Part shown: positions 8,189-16,169 of the stretch, piece after piece | Layout of the letters: every line of letters starts with the position of its first letter | How positions within the stretch are numbered: position 1 is the first letter of the stretch | From: an uncultured Bacteroides sp. | GTDB taxonomy: Bacteria; Bacteroidota; Bacteroidia; Bacteroidales; Bacteroidaceae | Assembly (NCBI GenBank): GCA_949296855.1 | Contig: CASFRN010000157.1 | Location: 1 to 61,735 of the forward strand | Length of the DNA: 61,735 nt | Direction of reading: 5' to 3' | Translations under genes and position numbers: made by a program | The notes under the pieces: generated by a model | The model's input: the letters and a program-made list of their open reading frames with translations, nothing else | Told to the model about the DNA's origin: nothing | The model's database searches: none

Positions 8189-9160
8189 ATGGAAAAGAAA
8201 GACTTGCGTATTGTATATATGGGAACTCCTGAGTTTGCCGTAGAGAGTTTGAAGAGACTGGTGGAAGGCGGATATAATGTCGTTGGGGTCATTACGATGC
8301 CCGATAAGCCGATGGGGCGTCATGGGAGTGTGCTCCAGCCCAGCCCGGTGAAGGCATACGCTGTATCTCAGGGGTTAAAAGTGCTCCAGCCGGAGAAATT
8401 GAAGGATGAAGCCTTCTTAGAAGAATTGCGTGCTTTGCGGGCAGACCTTCAGATTGTAGTCGCTTTCCGGATGTTGCCCGAAGCGGTTTGGCAGATGCCC
8501 CGTTTGGGAACATTCAATCTTCATGCTTCACTTTTGCCTCAATACCGCGGGGCAGCCCCAATCAATTGGGCGGTTATCAACGGCGAGACGGAAACGGGCA
8601 TTACGACATTTTTCCTGAAACATGAAATCGACACGGGTGAGATTATCGACCAAGTGCGGGTGCCCATAGCCGATACTGATAACGTCGGTATGGTGTACGA
8701 CAAACTGATGATGCTGGGAGGCGATTTGGTATTGAAAACAGTGGACGCTATCTTGGCAGGAACGGTAGAGACCGTGCCGCAAGACAAGCTGGCGGAAGGA
8801 GAAACGCTTCATCCCGCTCCGAAAATATTTAAGGATACGTGTCGTATAGACTGGAGTAAAGGTATGAAACCGATATACGACTTTGTGCGCGGATTGTCGC
8901 CTTATCCGGCAGCATGGACTGAATTGTGTGAGCAGGATGCCGCTCCTGTCACAATGAAAATATACGAGACGGGCAAAGAGCCAGCAACGCATTCGTTAGC
9001 GCCTGGGACGATTGTGACCGATAGAAAAACGTTTTTTAAAGTCGCTTCGGCCGGCGGCTATGTCCATATCCTGTCGCTCCAGCTTACAGGCAAGAAACGG
9101 ATGAAGATAGCCGATTTCTTGCGCGGCTATCGGCATTCGGAGCAAGCGATGCTTAAATGA
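8189..9160 (+). CDS. fmt: Methionyl-tRNA formyltransferase
   Basis: The 323-residue enzyme formylates initiator Met-tRNA using 10-formyl-tetrahydrofolate. The catalytic domain carries RIVYMGTPEFAVESL, the SLLPQYRGAAPINWAVING segment with the family SLLP element (about residue 112) and FFLKHEIDTGEII. The C-terminal OB-like tRNA-binding domain follows. ATG 8189 is chosen because the GTG at 8156 lies inside the preceding hairpin and MEKKDLRIVYMGT matches the family start. Confidence 0.96.
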   Translation: MEKKDLRIVYMGTPEFAVESLKRLVEGGYNVVGVITMPDKPMGRHGSVLQPSPVKAYAVSQGLKVLQPEKLKDEAFLEELRALRADLQIVVAFRMLPEAVWQMPRLGTFNLHASLLPQYRGAAPINWAVINGETETGITTFFLKHEIDTGEIIDQVRVPIADTDNVGMVYDKLMMLGGDLVLKTVDAILAGTVETVPQDKLAEGETLHPAPKIFKDTCRIDWSKGMKPIYDFVRGLSPYPAAWTELCEQDAAPVTMKIYETGKEPATHSLAPGTIVTDRKTFFKVASAGGYVHILSLQLTGKKRMKIADFLRGYRHSEQAMLK

Positions 9161-9163
9161 AGG

Positions 9164-9212
9164 ATGAAGAATGAAGAATCTGCAGAATCTCTGTCTATTC
9201 TTCATTCTTCAT
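9164..9212. terminator. AATGAAG-family bidirectional hairpin between fmt and the NigD-like gene
   Basis: A 16-bp perfect stem, ATGAAGAATGAAGAAT at 9164-9179 with its complement at 9197-9212, lies between convergent genes and runs over the NigD-like stop codon (9202-9204). Confidence 0.7.
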
Positions 9213-9936
9213 TTTTAAAGACTTTCCATTCAGCATGGCTGTTAGCTCCGCTATTGTAGAAGATGCGGAATCCTTTGCAGCCGGAAGAAGCGTAAGTTTC
9301 TATGTTCTCTAATGTAAACGAGATGATGGATTCGCGGGGTTCGTCTGCCGATACGTCATTGCGTGCATCGTGTTTGAGTTCGGCTGTTAATAGTCCTTCG
9401 GCATCCGTTGTTCCTTTTTCCTTTATTATCAAGCCGACCCGGTGATAAGCTCCGGTGGTTCCGTTGTAACGGTATTGGATGTTGAGGTGGTTTTTACCGG
9501 TCGTGGCTTCTACGATTTGCAAAGGAGCGTTTCCGAAACTGTCGCTTGCCTCTCCCTCGGTCAGAATGTCGGGTTGCCGTGTCTCTACCTTATATAGTAA
9601 GTCGACTATGCGTACCGGGTAACTTTCGTGTACGTTGAAAGCGGCCGCTTCATTTAAATAAATGAACCCGATTAATATCCGCTGTCCTGTAGAGTCGGCA
9701 TTTATTGCTGTGATTGTTTCTGCATTCTCGGGAATCAGTGTGCCATACCGGTCTGATTCGACCGTGATGCGTCCTTCGTTCACATAAACAGTCCCTAAAG
9801 TGGAGAATGTGCCGGCTGCATTGCTCTGCAAGTGGGCAAGATTGTCGTCTTGGTCTAACGTACAGGAGGTGGCAGACAGTCCCCAACCGATTAGTAGCGT
9901 ATAGACTATTTGCAAAATGCGTTTCGTTTTCATCAT
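9202..9936 (-). CDS. NigD-like lipoprotein
   Basis: The protein has 244 residues. A lipoprotein signal ends at the Cys in SATSCTLDQ (about residue 25). The layout fits the NigD family of Bacteroidota lipoproteins: a compact N-terminal OB-like region (GTVYVNEGRITVESDRYGTL, with ADSTGQRILIGFIYL) and a C-terminal beta-rich domain (HLNIQYRYNGT ... ESIISFTLENIE). The ATGs at 9936 and 9933 are adjacent. The gene faces the ECF sigma operon across 139 bp. To my recollection a NigD protein belongs to the Das1/Dma1 vesiculation regulon of B. thetaiotaomicron, so it may be a target of the neighbouring sigma factor. Confidence 0.82.
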   Translation of the reverse strand: MMKTKRILQIVYTLLIGWGLSATSCTLDQDDNLAHLQSNAAGTFSTLGTVYVNEGRITVESDRYGTLIPENAETITAINADSTGQRILIGFIYLNEAAAFNVHESYPVRIVDLLYKVETRQPDILTEGEASDSFGNAPLQIVEATTGKNHLNIQYRYNGTTGAYHRVGLIIKEKGTTDAEGLLTAELKHDARNDVSADEPRESIISFTLENIETYASSGCKGFRIFYNSGANSHAEWKVFKNEE

Positions 9937-9952
9937 AAATCTTGTATCTTTG
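9922..9952 (+). promoter_or_regulatory. Candidate housekeeping promoter for the ECF sigma operon
   Basis: TTTC (9922-9925), 19 nt, then TATCTTTG (9945-9952) matches the Bacteroides -33/-7 layout with one mismatch. The -33 lies inside the start of the divergent NigD-like gene. It would give a leader of about 120 nt containing the palindrome GCGTCATGACGC (9970-9981) and two copies of TTTCATAGT.AAAA (9995-10008, 10063-10075). Confidence 0.5.
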
Positions 9953-10075
9953 TTGTTTATGCAATAAATGCGTCATGACGCTGATTACTGCACCTTTCAT
10001 AGTTAAAACTATTTAACGAAAGATTTTATCGGGCCTGATGCAGTATTTGGCAAAGTAAATCGTTTCATAGTAAAA

Positions 10076-10648
10076 ATGCAATTGAAAGCAGACATATCGG
10101 AAGAAGAACTTGTGCTTCGCTGCAAGCGGCAGGACAGGCAGGCACTCCATTTGCTTTATGAGCGTTACGGTGGTGCCTTGATGGCTATTTGCCTTCGCTA
10201 TACGGCAGACAGGGAAACAGCTGAGGATGTTTTGCACGATGGATTTTTACGTATATTCGAGTCGATAGGCTCGCAGTTCGCCTACCAAGGGGAAGGGTCG
10301 TTGAAGGCATGGCTTTCGCGGGTGATGGTGAACGAAGCGTTAGGTTTCCTGCGGCGGAGGAATGTGCAAATGCAGCAGGAAGTGCAGGTGGACGAGGTTC
10401 CCGATATGCCTGACGGGGATGAAGAGGATTTTGACGGTATCCCGTCTTCGGCATTGATGCAGATGGTGCGTGAATTGCCCGAAGGCTATCGCACGGTATT
10501 CAATTTATATGTATTCGAAGATAAGAGCCATAAAGAAATCGCTCGACTGTTGGGAATAACCGAGCATACTTCATCGTCGCAGTTTTACCGGGCGAAGACG
10601 TTGCTAATGAAGAAGATAAACGAGTATAAAAAGAAAGGACTGAAATGA
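10076..10648 (+). CDS. ECF RNA polymerase sigma factor (Das1-like)
   Basis: This 190-residue sigma-70 family protein has only regions 2 and 4. Region 2 contains LLYERYGGALMAICLRYTADRETAEDVLHDGFLRIF (given in part as EDVLHDGFLRIF). Region 4 is LPEGYRTVFNLYVFEDKSH followed by the helix-turn-helix EIARLLGITEHTSSSQFYRAK. Its last 4 nt (ATGA) overlap the start of the membrane protein, the usual sigma/anti-sigma arrangement. From family knowledge it resembles the ECF21-type factors of Bacteroidota, held at the membrane by the downstream protein and released on an envelope signal. The targets, possibly including the divergent NigD-like gene, are inferred. Confidence 0.9.
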   Translation: MQLKADISEEELVLRCKRQDRQALHLLYERYGGALMAICLRYTADRETAEDVLHDGFLRIFESIGSQFAYQGEGSLKAWLSRVMVNEALGFLRRRNVQMQQEVQVDEVPDMPDGDEEDFDGIPSSALMQMVRELPEGYRTVFNLYVFEDKSHKEIARLLGITEHTSSSQFYRAKTLLMKKINEYKKKGLK

Positions 10649-11922
10649 AGGATAAGGATAAATGGGCAGAGCGCCTGAACAAGAAGATGGAGGGGTATTC
10701 CGAACCTTTACCCGACGGGTTGTGGGAAAGGCTGGAAACGGAATTGCCGCCTCCGCATCGGGTGATTCCGATGTGGCGTACCCGTCGTTTTGCCATAGCG
10801 GCTGCGGCGGCATTGATTGTCATGGTATCTGGACTTGCAGTCTGGTTGGCAGACTTTTGGACAGACGAGACGGCATACCCCGACGCTGTGATGGCACGAA
10901 AGGATGTGCCTCCTTTTATGCCGGATGCGCTGCCATCGTCTCCTGCGCAGACGCTCCCCTTGGTTAAAGCCCGCCCTCAGGCTCCATTGACGGCATCTAT
11001 CGTCACCCGTCAAACAGCAGAACGGCCGGTAAAGGCATTGATGGCTTTGGCTGAAGAACCGGAAACTACGGAAACGGAAACCAAGGAAAAACCGCAGGAT
11101 GAGAAAAGCGTCTCTACACATACGGCTCCAGTGACGAAGGCAGACCGGCAAATGCTCGACCGCGAACGGATGCGGCGCAACCGGCAGGCTTTGGGAGGAC
11201 AAAAAAAAGATGTAGAAATGCGTTCGTGGTCGGTAGGTGTCCATACAGGTAATACACCCTTTAGTTCTTCCGGTTCGTTTAATGGAGTGAGACGGTTAGG
11301 AATGCATGCAGCGCAACTTTCGGCATCGGATATGCTAATGGCTTCGGACGACGAGGAACGTACGGCATATAATCAAGTGTTGTTTAACAACCGCGACCAA
11401 GCACCGAAAACCGAAATACATCATCGGATGCCTATAACGGTAGGCGTGTCTTTCCGATGGAATTTCGCTCCGCATTGGGCACTTGAGACAGGATTAGCCT
11501 ACACTTTACTTTCATCCGATTTGCATTCGGGAAACGAGACCTATTTAGAAGAGGAGCAAAAATTGCATTATTTGGGCGTTCCGTTAAAGTTACACCTTTC
11601 GTTGTTTGATACCCGTTGGGTGTCGGTTTATGCTTCGGCAGACGGAATGGCGGAGAAATGTGTGTCTGCCAGCCGGGATGTGATTTATGTAAATGGAATG
11701 TCTTCGCGCGAGACTGAGCATAACTCGTTGCATATCCGTGAGTGGCAATGGTCGGTCTCGGCTGCCGCAGGCATTCAAGTGAACTTTACTCCGCGGATAG
11801 GATTGTATGCCGAACCGGGCATCGCCTACTATTTCGATGACGGAAGTAACGTGGAGACTATACGGAAAGAACATCCTCTTAATTTCAATTTGCAGGTAGG
11901 TTTGCGGTTCAGCTTCCCGTAG
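10645..11922 (+). CDS. Anti-sigma factor with inner-membrane helix and outer-membrane beta-barrel (Dma-like)
   Basis: The protein has 425 residues and no signal peptide. Residues 1-45 form a cytoplasmic charged head (GLWERLETEL, typical of anti-sigma heads in this phylum). One transmembrane helix spans about 49-69 (FAIAAAAALIVMVSGLAVWL). A Pro/Thr/Glu-rich and then basic linker of about 120 residues (72-190) could cross the periplasm. From about 192 the sequence turns into outer-membrane barrel repeats (RSWSVGVHTGNT, VSFRWNFAPHWALETGLAY, LGVPLKLHLSL, GIQVNFTPRIGLYAEPG) and ends LQVGLRFSFP. It would thus span both membranes, as reported for the Dma family. It is translationally coupled to the sigma gene. 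Topology is predicted, not shown. Confidence 0.85.
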   Translation: MKDKDKWAERLNKKMEGYSEPLPDGLWERLETELPPPHRVIPMWRTRRFAIAAAAALIVMVSGLAVWLADFWTDETAYPDAVMARKDVPPFMPDALPSSPAQTLPLVKARPQAPLTASIVTRQTAERPVKALMALAEEPETTETETKEKPQDEKSVSTHTAPVTKADRQMLDRERMRRNRQALGGQKKDVEMRSWSVGVHTGNTPFSSSGSFNGVRRLGMHAAQLSASDMLMASDDEERTAYNQVLFNNRDQAPKTEIHHRMPITVGVSFRWNFAPHWALETGLAYTLLSSDLHSGNETYLEEEQKLHYLGVPLKLHLSLFDTRWVSVYASADGMAEKCVSASRDVIYVNGMSSRETEHNSLHIREWQWSVSAAAGIQVNFTPRIGLYAEPGIAYYFDDGSNVETIRKEHPLNFNLQVGLRFSFP

Positions 11923-11939
11923 CGGGTATAATTTTAAAT

Positions 11940-11976
11940 GCGGAGGCGTAAAAATGTTGCGCTTTTGCGTCTCCGC
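11940..11976. terminator. GCGCAAAAG-family hairpin after the sigma/anti-sigma operon
   Basis: GCGGAGGCG (11940-11948) pairs with CGTCTCCGC (11968-11976) with one mismatch, followed by an AT-rich run. Probable terminator between the operon and rpe. Confidence 0.5.
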
Positions 11977-12032
11977 ACATAAATCCATCTATATTTTTTC
12001 GGCTAATCGATGGAAATATGAAGAATTTTGTG

Positions 12033-12040
12033 TACGTTTG
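12033..12040 (+). promoter_or_regulatory. -7 box for rpe-comEC
   Basis: TACGTTTG matches TAnnTTTG exactly, 23 nt before the rpe ATG. No clear -33 at the usual spacing. Confidence 0.45.
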
Positions 12041-12063
12041 TTTCCTGTTAAAAGATTAATAGT

Positions 12064-12723
12064 ATGAAAACAGATTTGAAAATAGCTCCTTCGTTACTTT
12101 CCGCCGATTTTGGCAATCTGGAGCGTGACTTGGCTAAGGTAAATCGGAGTGATGCCGACTGGTTGCATCTCGATATTATGGACGGTGTATTCGTACCGAA
12201 TATTTCTTTTGGATTTCCCGTATTGAAATATGTGGCAAAACTTTCAGAAAAACCTCTTGATGTGCATTTGATGATTGTCCAGCCTGAGAAGTTTATCCAT
12301 GAAGTGAAGGATTTAGGGGCAATGATGATGAATGTGCATTACGAAGCGTGTGTGCACCTGCATCGGGTGGTGCAGCAAATAAAAAGTGCCGGGATGAAGG
12401 CTGGCGTGACGCTGAATCCTGCTACGCCGGTGTCAGTATTGGAAGATATTATCGGCGATGTGGATATGGTGTTGCTGATGAGTGTCAATCCGGGGTTCGG
12501 CGGACAGAAGTTTATTGAGCATACGATAGACAAGGTGCGTGCGCTGCGTCAACTGATAAGCCGTACTGGATCGGAAGCGTTGATAGAAGTAGACGGTGGA
12601 GTGAATCTTGAAACCGGAGCACGTTTAGCGGAAGCAGGCGCTGATGTGCTGGTTACGGGTAGCACGGTGTTCAAAGCTCCTGATTTTGGCGAGATGGTCC
12701 GGCTGTTGAAACAAGGACACTGA
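12064..12723 (+). CDS. rpe: Ribulose-phosphate 3-epimerase
   Basis: The 219-residue TIM-barrel enzyme interconverts ribulose 5-phosphate and xylulose 5-phosphate in the pentose phosphate pathway. Family motifs are intact: APSLLSADFGNLE, the metal/catalytic HLDIMDGVFVPNISFG (residues about 34-49), VHLMI, LMSVNPGFGGQKF with the second catalytic Asp/His region, and the phosphate-binding EVDGGVN with VTGSTVF. It is followed after one nucleotide by comEC, so the two are co-transcribed. Confidence 0.97.
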   Translation: MKTDLKIAPSLLSADFGNLERDLAKVNRSDADWLHLDIMDGVFVPNISFGFPVLKYVAKLSEKPLDVHLMIVQPEKFIHEVKDLGAMMMNVHYEACVHLHRVVQQIKSAGMKAGVTLNPATPVSVLEDIIGDVDMVLLMSVNPGFGGQKFIEHTIDKVRALRQLISRTGSEALIEVDGGVNLETGARLAEAGADVLVTGSTVFKAPDFGEMVRLLKQGH

Positions 12724-12724
12724 C

Positions 12725-14677
12725 TTGCTTTCCCGTCTTGCATCTTATCCTTTATTCCGGCTGACAATGGCGTTGGGAGCCGGAATTCTTGTATCCGATA
12801 GCTTATTTTCGGACGCAACGTCATTATTATGGTTGGCAGGAGCGTGGGGGATTACGTTTCTGCTGGCTATTATATTGCATTTTTCCAGCCGTTACGAACG
12901 ACGTATGCTTTTTGGAACTGTAGTCTTCCTTAATATGGCTTTATTGGGAGGTATATTGTATCTGGCAGAGCGGGAAATGGTCCGCTTGGATTGGCCGGAG
13001 GAAGAATCGGTATACATCGGTACGATAATAGATGTGCCCCATCGAAAGCCGAAAACGATGCAGGCTGTTGTAGAAGTAGAGCAAATGCGGGCAGTAGCTG
13101 ATACGGTTTGGCAGAAGGTAGGAAGACGGATTATGTTGTATTGGATGCCAGATTCGATACAAGGTGAGTTGGAGTGCGGCAATCGTGTGTGTTTTCGAGC
13201 GAATGTCAGCCGTCCTGTTTCGGATGCCGATTTTTCGGGTTTCGATTATGGGCTGTATTTAGAGCGTCAGGGAATTGGCGGAACGGCTGTGGCATATGTG
13301 GGTCAATGGCAGAAGTTAGATACGGAGCGTCCGCTTTCGTTAAGGTTGCGCGCGCTGTTGTGGCGTGAGGAAATAGTTGATTCCTTCCGTTCGTGGGGAT
13401 TGAAAGGGGAAGTGCTGGCGGTGGTATCTGCACTGACTGTCGGTGATAAAAGCGAGTTGACTCGTGAATTAAAAGACAGTTATACGGCAGCAGGGACCAG
13501 TCACATATTGGCGCTTTCGGGGACGCATATCGTTTTGTTGGCGATGATAGTGTCGTGGATGCTTTTCCCGTTGCGTTATTTTCGTGGCGGCAAACAGATG
13601 ACAGGCGTGTTGGTTGTGTTGTTTTTGTGGCTTTTCGCTTTCCTTTCCGGCTTAAGCCCTTCTGTTATTCGGGCGGTAGTGATGTATTCGCTTTGTGTAG
13701 TGGCGACGGTGGTGTCAGAGGACAGGTTTTCCGCAGTCTCTTCTGTTTCACTGGCTGCTTTTTTGATGCTGGTTTATCGCCCGATGTATCTGTTTGATGT
13801 CAGTTTTCAGTTGTCTTATGTGGCTGTTTTGTCTTTGTTGGTAATTTATCCCTCTGTTGAAAGGCTTTTTCATTGCCGTTGGAAATTGGCGAATTATGTT
13901 TGGCAAACAATTGCGTTATCGTTTGCAGCTCAGTTAGGTACATTACCTTTTGTCTTGTGCTATTTCGGTACCTTTCCTACTTATTTTTTATTAGCGAATT
14001 TGGTAGTGACCCCGTTGTCGGTCGTGATTTTAGGTTTGTCGCTTGTCTGTTTGGTTTGCGGTTCGTTCTCTTGGCTGCTGAAAGGATTGGAATGGGCTGT
14101 ATTGTTACTCAATGGAACAATGAAGTGGGTACAAGGATTGTCGGGTTCTCAAATTACTTCTGTCTATTTTTCGCCGTTTCAGGCTTGGCTGTTCGCTTTA
14201 GCTTTGATATTTGTATTGCTGTATGTTGCACGCCGGTCTGCTAAGCGGTTGATAGGGTCATTATGTTGTCTGAATTTGTTGGTTGCCACTTTTTTAATCG
14301 AACGTTTTACTCCGGCTGAAGATTACTTGTATTTCACTCGTGCAGGTATCTATACGAAACGGGAACGGAATGTTTCCCGGTTGTTGTCGGACGGAAGTAT
14401 TTATCAAATAAAGGAGTTGAGGGTGGTGTTGGCGGATGATGTCCGTTGGCGTAACAAGCAGACGAAAGAACGTTTTCCATTGGATTACGTGTACATCTGC
14501 CGTGGCTTTCGGGGGAGCGTGAAAGATTTAAACGAGCTTTTCCGAATAAAGCATATCGTATTTGATGATTCGTTGAATGAAAATTTCAAAGAGCAGTTGA
14601 AGCGGGAATGCGAAACGGCTGGATTGGCGTATGTGGATATTGGCGAAACAGGTTCGTATGCGGTGATGATAAAATGA
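12725..14677 (+). CDS. ComEC/Rec2-family inner-membrane DNA-uptake protein
   Basis: The protein has 650 residues. The N-terminal helices are followed by a DUF4131-like soluble domain (residues about 50-200) and the Competence domain, which carries LTVGDKSELTRELKDSYTAA, GTSHILALSGTHIVLL and FLSGLSPSVIRA, a polytopic region forming the DNA channel. The C-terminal about 130 residues do not show the HxHxDH metal site of the metallo-beta-lactamase domain in long ComEC proteins, so nuclease activity is not expected. The TTG at 12725 keeps the usual first segment (MLSRLASYPLFRL); the next ATG is at 12767. It may serve DNA uptake, though other competence genes are not in view. Confidence 0.85.
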   Translation: MLSRLASYPLFRLTMALGAGILVSDSLFSDATSLLWLAGAWGITFLLAIILHFSSRYERRMLFGTVVFLNMALLGGILYLAEREMVRLDWPEEESVYIGTIIDVPHRKPKTMQAVVEVEQMRAVADTVWQKVGRRIMLYWMPDSIQGELECGNRVCFRANVSRPVSDADFSGFDYGLYLERQGIGGTAVAYVGQWQKLDTERPLSLRLRALLWREEIVDSFRSWGLKGEVLAVVSALTVGDKSELTRELKDSYTAAGTSHILALSGTHIVLLAMIVSWMLFPLRYFRGGKQMTGVLVVLFLWLFAFLSGLSPSVIRAVVMYSLCVVATVVSEDRFSAVSSVSLAAFLMLVYRPMYLFDVSFQLSYVAVLSLLVIYPSVERLFHCRWKLANYVWQTIALSFAAQLGTLPFVLCYFGTFPTYFLLANLVVTPLSVVILGLSLVCLVCGSFSWLLKGLEWAVLLLNGTMKWVQGLSGSQITSVYFSPFQAWLFALALIFVLLYVARRSAKRLIGSLCCLNLLVATFLIERFTPAEDYLYFTRAGIYTKRERNVSRLLSDGSIYQIKELRVVLADDVRWRNKQTKERFPLDYVYICRGFRGSVKDLNELFRIKHIVFDDSLNENFKEQLKRECETAGLAYVDIGETGSYAVMIK

Positions 14678-14726
14678 AATCCGTCCTCTACGGCCGGGAC
14701 TGTGGTTTTGCCCTGTCGGGATTGAA

Positions 14727-14766
14727 GTTTTCTGCGGTCAGGATTACAGTCCTGACCGCAGAAAAC
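14727..14766. terminator. Bidirectional terminator between comEC and the MFS gene
   Basis: A 17-bp perfect stem (GTTTTCTGCGGTCAGGA at 14727-14743, complement at 14750-14766) with a 6-nt loop and A/T-rich feet lies between convergent genes. Confidence 0.85.
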
Positions 14767-14773
14767 AGAATGG

Positions 14774-16135
14774 TTATTTATGCCCTTCTTTGATGAGCCC
14801 TACACAGCAAGCGCCGATAAAGAGCAACACGCCCGCAAGCACCAGCATATTCACTTCGGGCGGCACGCTGCCTTCGCGGGTGAATAGATGCAGAATCTGT
14901 CCTCCTGCAGCGGCTGCCACGATTTGAGGCACACAGATGGTGCCATTGAACAGACCCAAGTACGTGCCCATGTGCCCTCCTGTCAGTGAGTTGGTCAGAA
15001 TGGTGAAGGGGAGAGCCAGCATGGCCGCCCACGCGCAACCTATCAGCAGGAAGGAAATGAACAGTAAGTATTGGTTATGAATAAAGAATGTTGAAATGAA
15101 ACCGATTCCTCCCAATATCAAGCTCAGCGAATAAATCAGTTTGCGGTTTTTGAAAGACGGCAGTACCACAGCCCAAATCACCGAGCCGATGGCTTGTACA
15201 GCGAAAAGAATACCTACCCAGTCGCCTGCGTTTTGGTATTCCTGCGACTGTGTGTTGAGCACTAGCGAAGTTACACCGTCCTTTACCACTTCTATGGCAG
15301 GGGTATCGAAAGCGTTGGCTGCCACCGTACCGTTGGTGTAGGTCCACATGAACATGAACGCTGACCAGCAGAAAAACTGTACTAATCCTACAGTCCAGAA
15401 TGCCTTTGGCGCTTTGGCCAACAGCTTGAATATATTGTTTTTTTCTTCTTTCTCATTGACCGTAATACCGTGGTATTCGGCATAAAGTTGCGGAGGATAT
15501 TCTTTGACTTTCACTGTTGTATAGATAACACATAGTATCAAGATACCTGCGCCTACGTAGAAGGAATAGATGACGGAGTCGGGGATGATACCTTTGGGAG
15601 CGATGTTGCTGATGCCGATTGTAGCGAAGATGAAAGGGAAGAGGTAGCCCGCAAGGCTTCCTGCATTGCACAGGAAACTTTGGATGGAATAAGCTAATCC
15701 TTTCTGTTTCTCGTTAACCATGTCACCCACCATCATCTTGAACGGCTGCATGGCGATGTTGATGGAGGTGTCGAGCAGCATCAGTGAGACAAGCCCGAAT
15801 ATCATAGCAGCCGATACAGTCATGCCGAAACTTCCCGCATTAGGCAGCATACACATCACCAGTACGGCGATGATGGCACCAATGAATAGGTAAGGGATAC
15901 GCCGCCCGAAGCGGCACCACGTACGGTCGCTGAACACGCCGATGAGAGGCTGTACGATGATGCCCATCAACGGAGGAAGTATCCAGAAATAGCTTAGGCT
16001 GTGCGGGTCTGCACCTAAAGTGGAGAAGATGCGGCTGATGTTGGCACTCTGCAAGGCGTAGGCTATCTGTACGCCGAAAAAGCCGAAACTGATGTTCCAC
16101 AGTTTCCAGAAACTTAAGTTAGGTATTTCTTTCAT
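14774..16135 (-). CDS. MFS sugar transporter (SLC45/GPH-like), probably for alpha-glucosides
   Basis: The 453-residue protein has about 12 hydrophobic helices. Features of the SLC45/GPH-like group are the start LSFWKLWNISFGFFGVQIAYALQ and the loop FSDRTWCRFGRRIPYLFIG after helix 2, which contains the RxGRR signature. It lies 34 nt downstream of malQ on the same strand, with a pullulanase divergent from malQ, so it probably imports maltose or short maltodextrins across the inner membrane. The substrate is inferred from context only. Confidence 0.82.
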   Translation of the reverse strand: MKEIPNLSFWKLWNISFGFFGVQIAYALQSANISRIFSTLGADPHSLSYFWILPPLMGIIVQPLIGVFSDRTWCRFGRRIPYLFIGAIIAVLVMCMLPNAGSFGMTVSAAMIFGLVSLMLLDTSINIAMQPFKMMVGDMVNEKQKGLAYSIQSFLCNAGSLAGYLFPFIFATIGISNIAPKGIIPDSVIYSFYVGAGILILCVIYTTVKVKEYPPQLYAEYHGITVNEKEEKNNIFKLLAKAPKAFWTVGLVQFFCWSAFMFMWTYTNGTVAANAFDTPAIEVVKDGVTSLVLNTQSQEYQNAGDWVGILFAVQAIGSVIWAVVLPSFKNRKLIYSLSLILGGIGFISTFFIHNQYLLFISFLLIGCAWAAMLALPFTILTNSLTGGHMGTYLGLFNGTICVPQIVAAAAGGQILHLFTREGSVPPEVNMLVLAGVLLFIGACCVGLIKEGHK

Positions 16136-16169
16136 GGCAGTTTTTTAAGTGTTTAAATGGATAAGGGTT

